From assembly GCA_028703995.1 (NCBI GenBank), contig JAQVLU010000022.1:1-7170 (forward strand): a stretch of DNA of 7,170 bases, written 5' to 3'. This DNA is from Minisyncoccota bacterium (GTDB lineage Bacteria; Patescibacteriota; Minisyncoccia; Minisyncoccales; Minisyncoccaceae). Every line of letters begins with the position of its first letter. The stretch's first letter is position 1. The notes beneath the pieces are model-generated. The model worked only from the letters and a program-made list of their open reading frames with translations, was not told the DNA's origin and searched no databases. The position numbers were made by a program, and so were the translations under genes. Positions 6,501-7,170 of this stretch are shown here, in pieces.

Positions 6501-7170
6501 GTAAATATTTTTTATCTATTTTTGGATGTCAAATGAATTTAGCTGACGCAGAAAGAATTGCGTCAGTTCTTTCTGATTTAAAATATGTAAAAACCTCTAA
6601 AATGGAAGAGGCGGATTTAATAATTGTTGTGGCTTGTTCTGTGAGGCAATCAGCGGTTGATAGAATTTTTGGTCTAACTCCAAAGTTTAAAAAATTAAAA
6701 GCTAAAACAATTTTAACTGGTTGTGTTTTAGATTTTGATAAAAAGAAACTTGAGAATACTTTTGATTATATTTTAAACATTAAAGATTTAGGTAGTTTAT
6801 ATAAAATATTGAGCAAGGAAAGTTTCTCTTACCCTAAAGATTATTTAAACATTTATCCAAAAAGAGAGTTTGATTTTGTTGCGAACATTCCTATTTCAAA
6901 TGGTTGTGAAAACTTTTGTACTTATTGCGCCGTTCCTTATACAAGAGGCCCTCTTATTTGTAGAGACTATAAAGAGATAATAAAGGAAGCTAAGGAGGCT
7001 CTTTTAAAAGGAGCGAAAGAAGTTTGGCTTTTAGGGCAAAATGTTAATGATTACAATTTTAAAGGAGTTGATTTTTCTGATTTATTAAAAATGGTAAATG
7101 ATCTTCCTTTTGATTTTTGGATTAGATTTACTTCGCCTCATCCAAAAAACTTTTCTAAAAAATTAATTAA
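6497..7170 (+). CDS. miaB: tRNA-2-methylthio-N6-dimethylallyladenosine synthase MiaB (5' part, cut by window end)
   Basis: The first 224 codons of a radical-SAM methylthiotransferase; the frame is open to the window edge, with about half of the usual 430-450 residues present. The N-terminal MTTase domain carries the three auxiliary-cluster cysteines C11 (FGCQMN), C47 (VACSVRQSA) and C76 (LTGCV). The radical-SAM cluster is C137, C141 and C144 in CENFCTYC, followed by AVPYTRG. LLGQNVNDYN downstream is the MiaB form; RimO normally has a QDT-type motif there. MiaB adds a methylthio group to i6A37 of tRNAs reading UNN codons, using two 4Fe-4S clusters and SAM. The residue before C47 is Ala where Thr is usual. 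The start overlaps the kinase stop as ATGA and has no Shine-Dalgarno site. A tRNA gene in this array suggests compaction rather than a shared pathway. Confidence 0.93.
   Translation, partial: MSKYFLSIFGCQMNLADAERIASVLSDLKYVKTSKMEEADLIIVVACSVRQSAVDRIFGLTPKFKKLKAKTILTGCVLDFDKKKLENTFDYILNIKDLGSLYKILSKESFSYPKDYLNIYPKREFDFVANIPISNGCENFCTYCAVPYTRGPLICRDYKEIIKEAKEALLKGAKEVWLLGQNVNDYNFKGVDFSDLLKMVNDLPFDFWIRFTSPHPKNFSKKLI

Noticed and set aside
1..7170. DPANN archaeal origin suggested by AcdAB, short TIM and PEP synthase
   Set aside because: MiaB is the bacterial form (CQMN, GQNVN), the TIM loops are bacterial and the promoter is a bacterial extended -10. An archaeal source cannot be wholly excluded without rRNA or ribosomal proteins.
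6497..7170. RimO (ribosomal protein S12 methylthiotransferase) or archaeal MtaB instead of MiaB
   Set aside because: GQNVNDY in the radical-SAM domain fits MiaB, and the N-terminal GCQMN is of the MiaB type. The C-terminal TRAM domain is outside the window, so this rests on the first half.

Overview
The window is a dense, AT-rich, single-strand gene array from what looks like a small-genome bacterium. The best guess is a member of the Candidate Phyla Radiation (Patescibacteria), inferred from very low GC, overlapping genes, trimmed enzymes, almost no Shine-Dalgarno sites, and an ADP-forming acetyl-CoA synthetase (AcdAB) next to PEP synthase. A bacterial extended -10 promoter and a bacterial-type MiaB argue against a DPANN archaeon. 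TGA ends three genes, so the recoded UGA-Gly code of SR1/Gracilibacteria does not apply. No ribosomal marker is present, so the placement is inference.

Layout: bases 1-71 hold a weak hairpin and a promoter (TATAAT at 57-62) only 9 bases before the first start codon, so the transcript is probably leaderless or nearly so. Eight plus-strand genes follow: a DedA-like membrane protein labelled 'small multidrug export' (72-527), triosephosphate isomerase (524-1186), the beta (1183-1821) and alpha (1814-3091) subunits of ADP-forming acetyl-CoA synthetase, a 34-residue single-span membrane protein (3081-3185), PEP synthase (3196-5583), a PfkB-family kinase (5577-6500), and the first half of the tRNA methylthiotransferase MiaB (6497 to the window end). 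Six of the seven junctions overlap by 4, 4, 8, 11, 7 and 4 bases. The seventh is a 10-base gap, so read-through transcription and coupled translation are likely.

Functionally, the middle six genes form a central-carbon and energy cluster. TpiA interconverts the triose phosphates. AcdBA conserves the energy of acetyl-CoA as ATP while releasing acetate. PpsA links pyruvate and PEP. The PfkB enzyme phosphorylates an unidentified sugar or nucleoside. There is no mobile element, CRISPR array, RNA gene or non-coding stretch above 75 bases. The points most worth a second look are the tiny membrane gene wedged between acdA and ppsA, the leaderless start, the near absence of Shine-Dalgarno sites, the split acetyl-CoA synthetase with beta before alpha, and the compact triosephosphate isomerase that contains no tryptophan.
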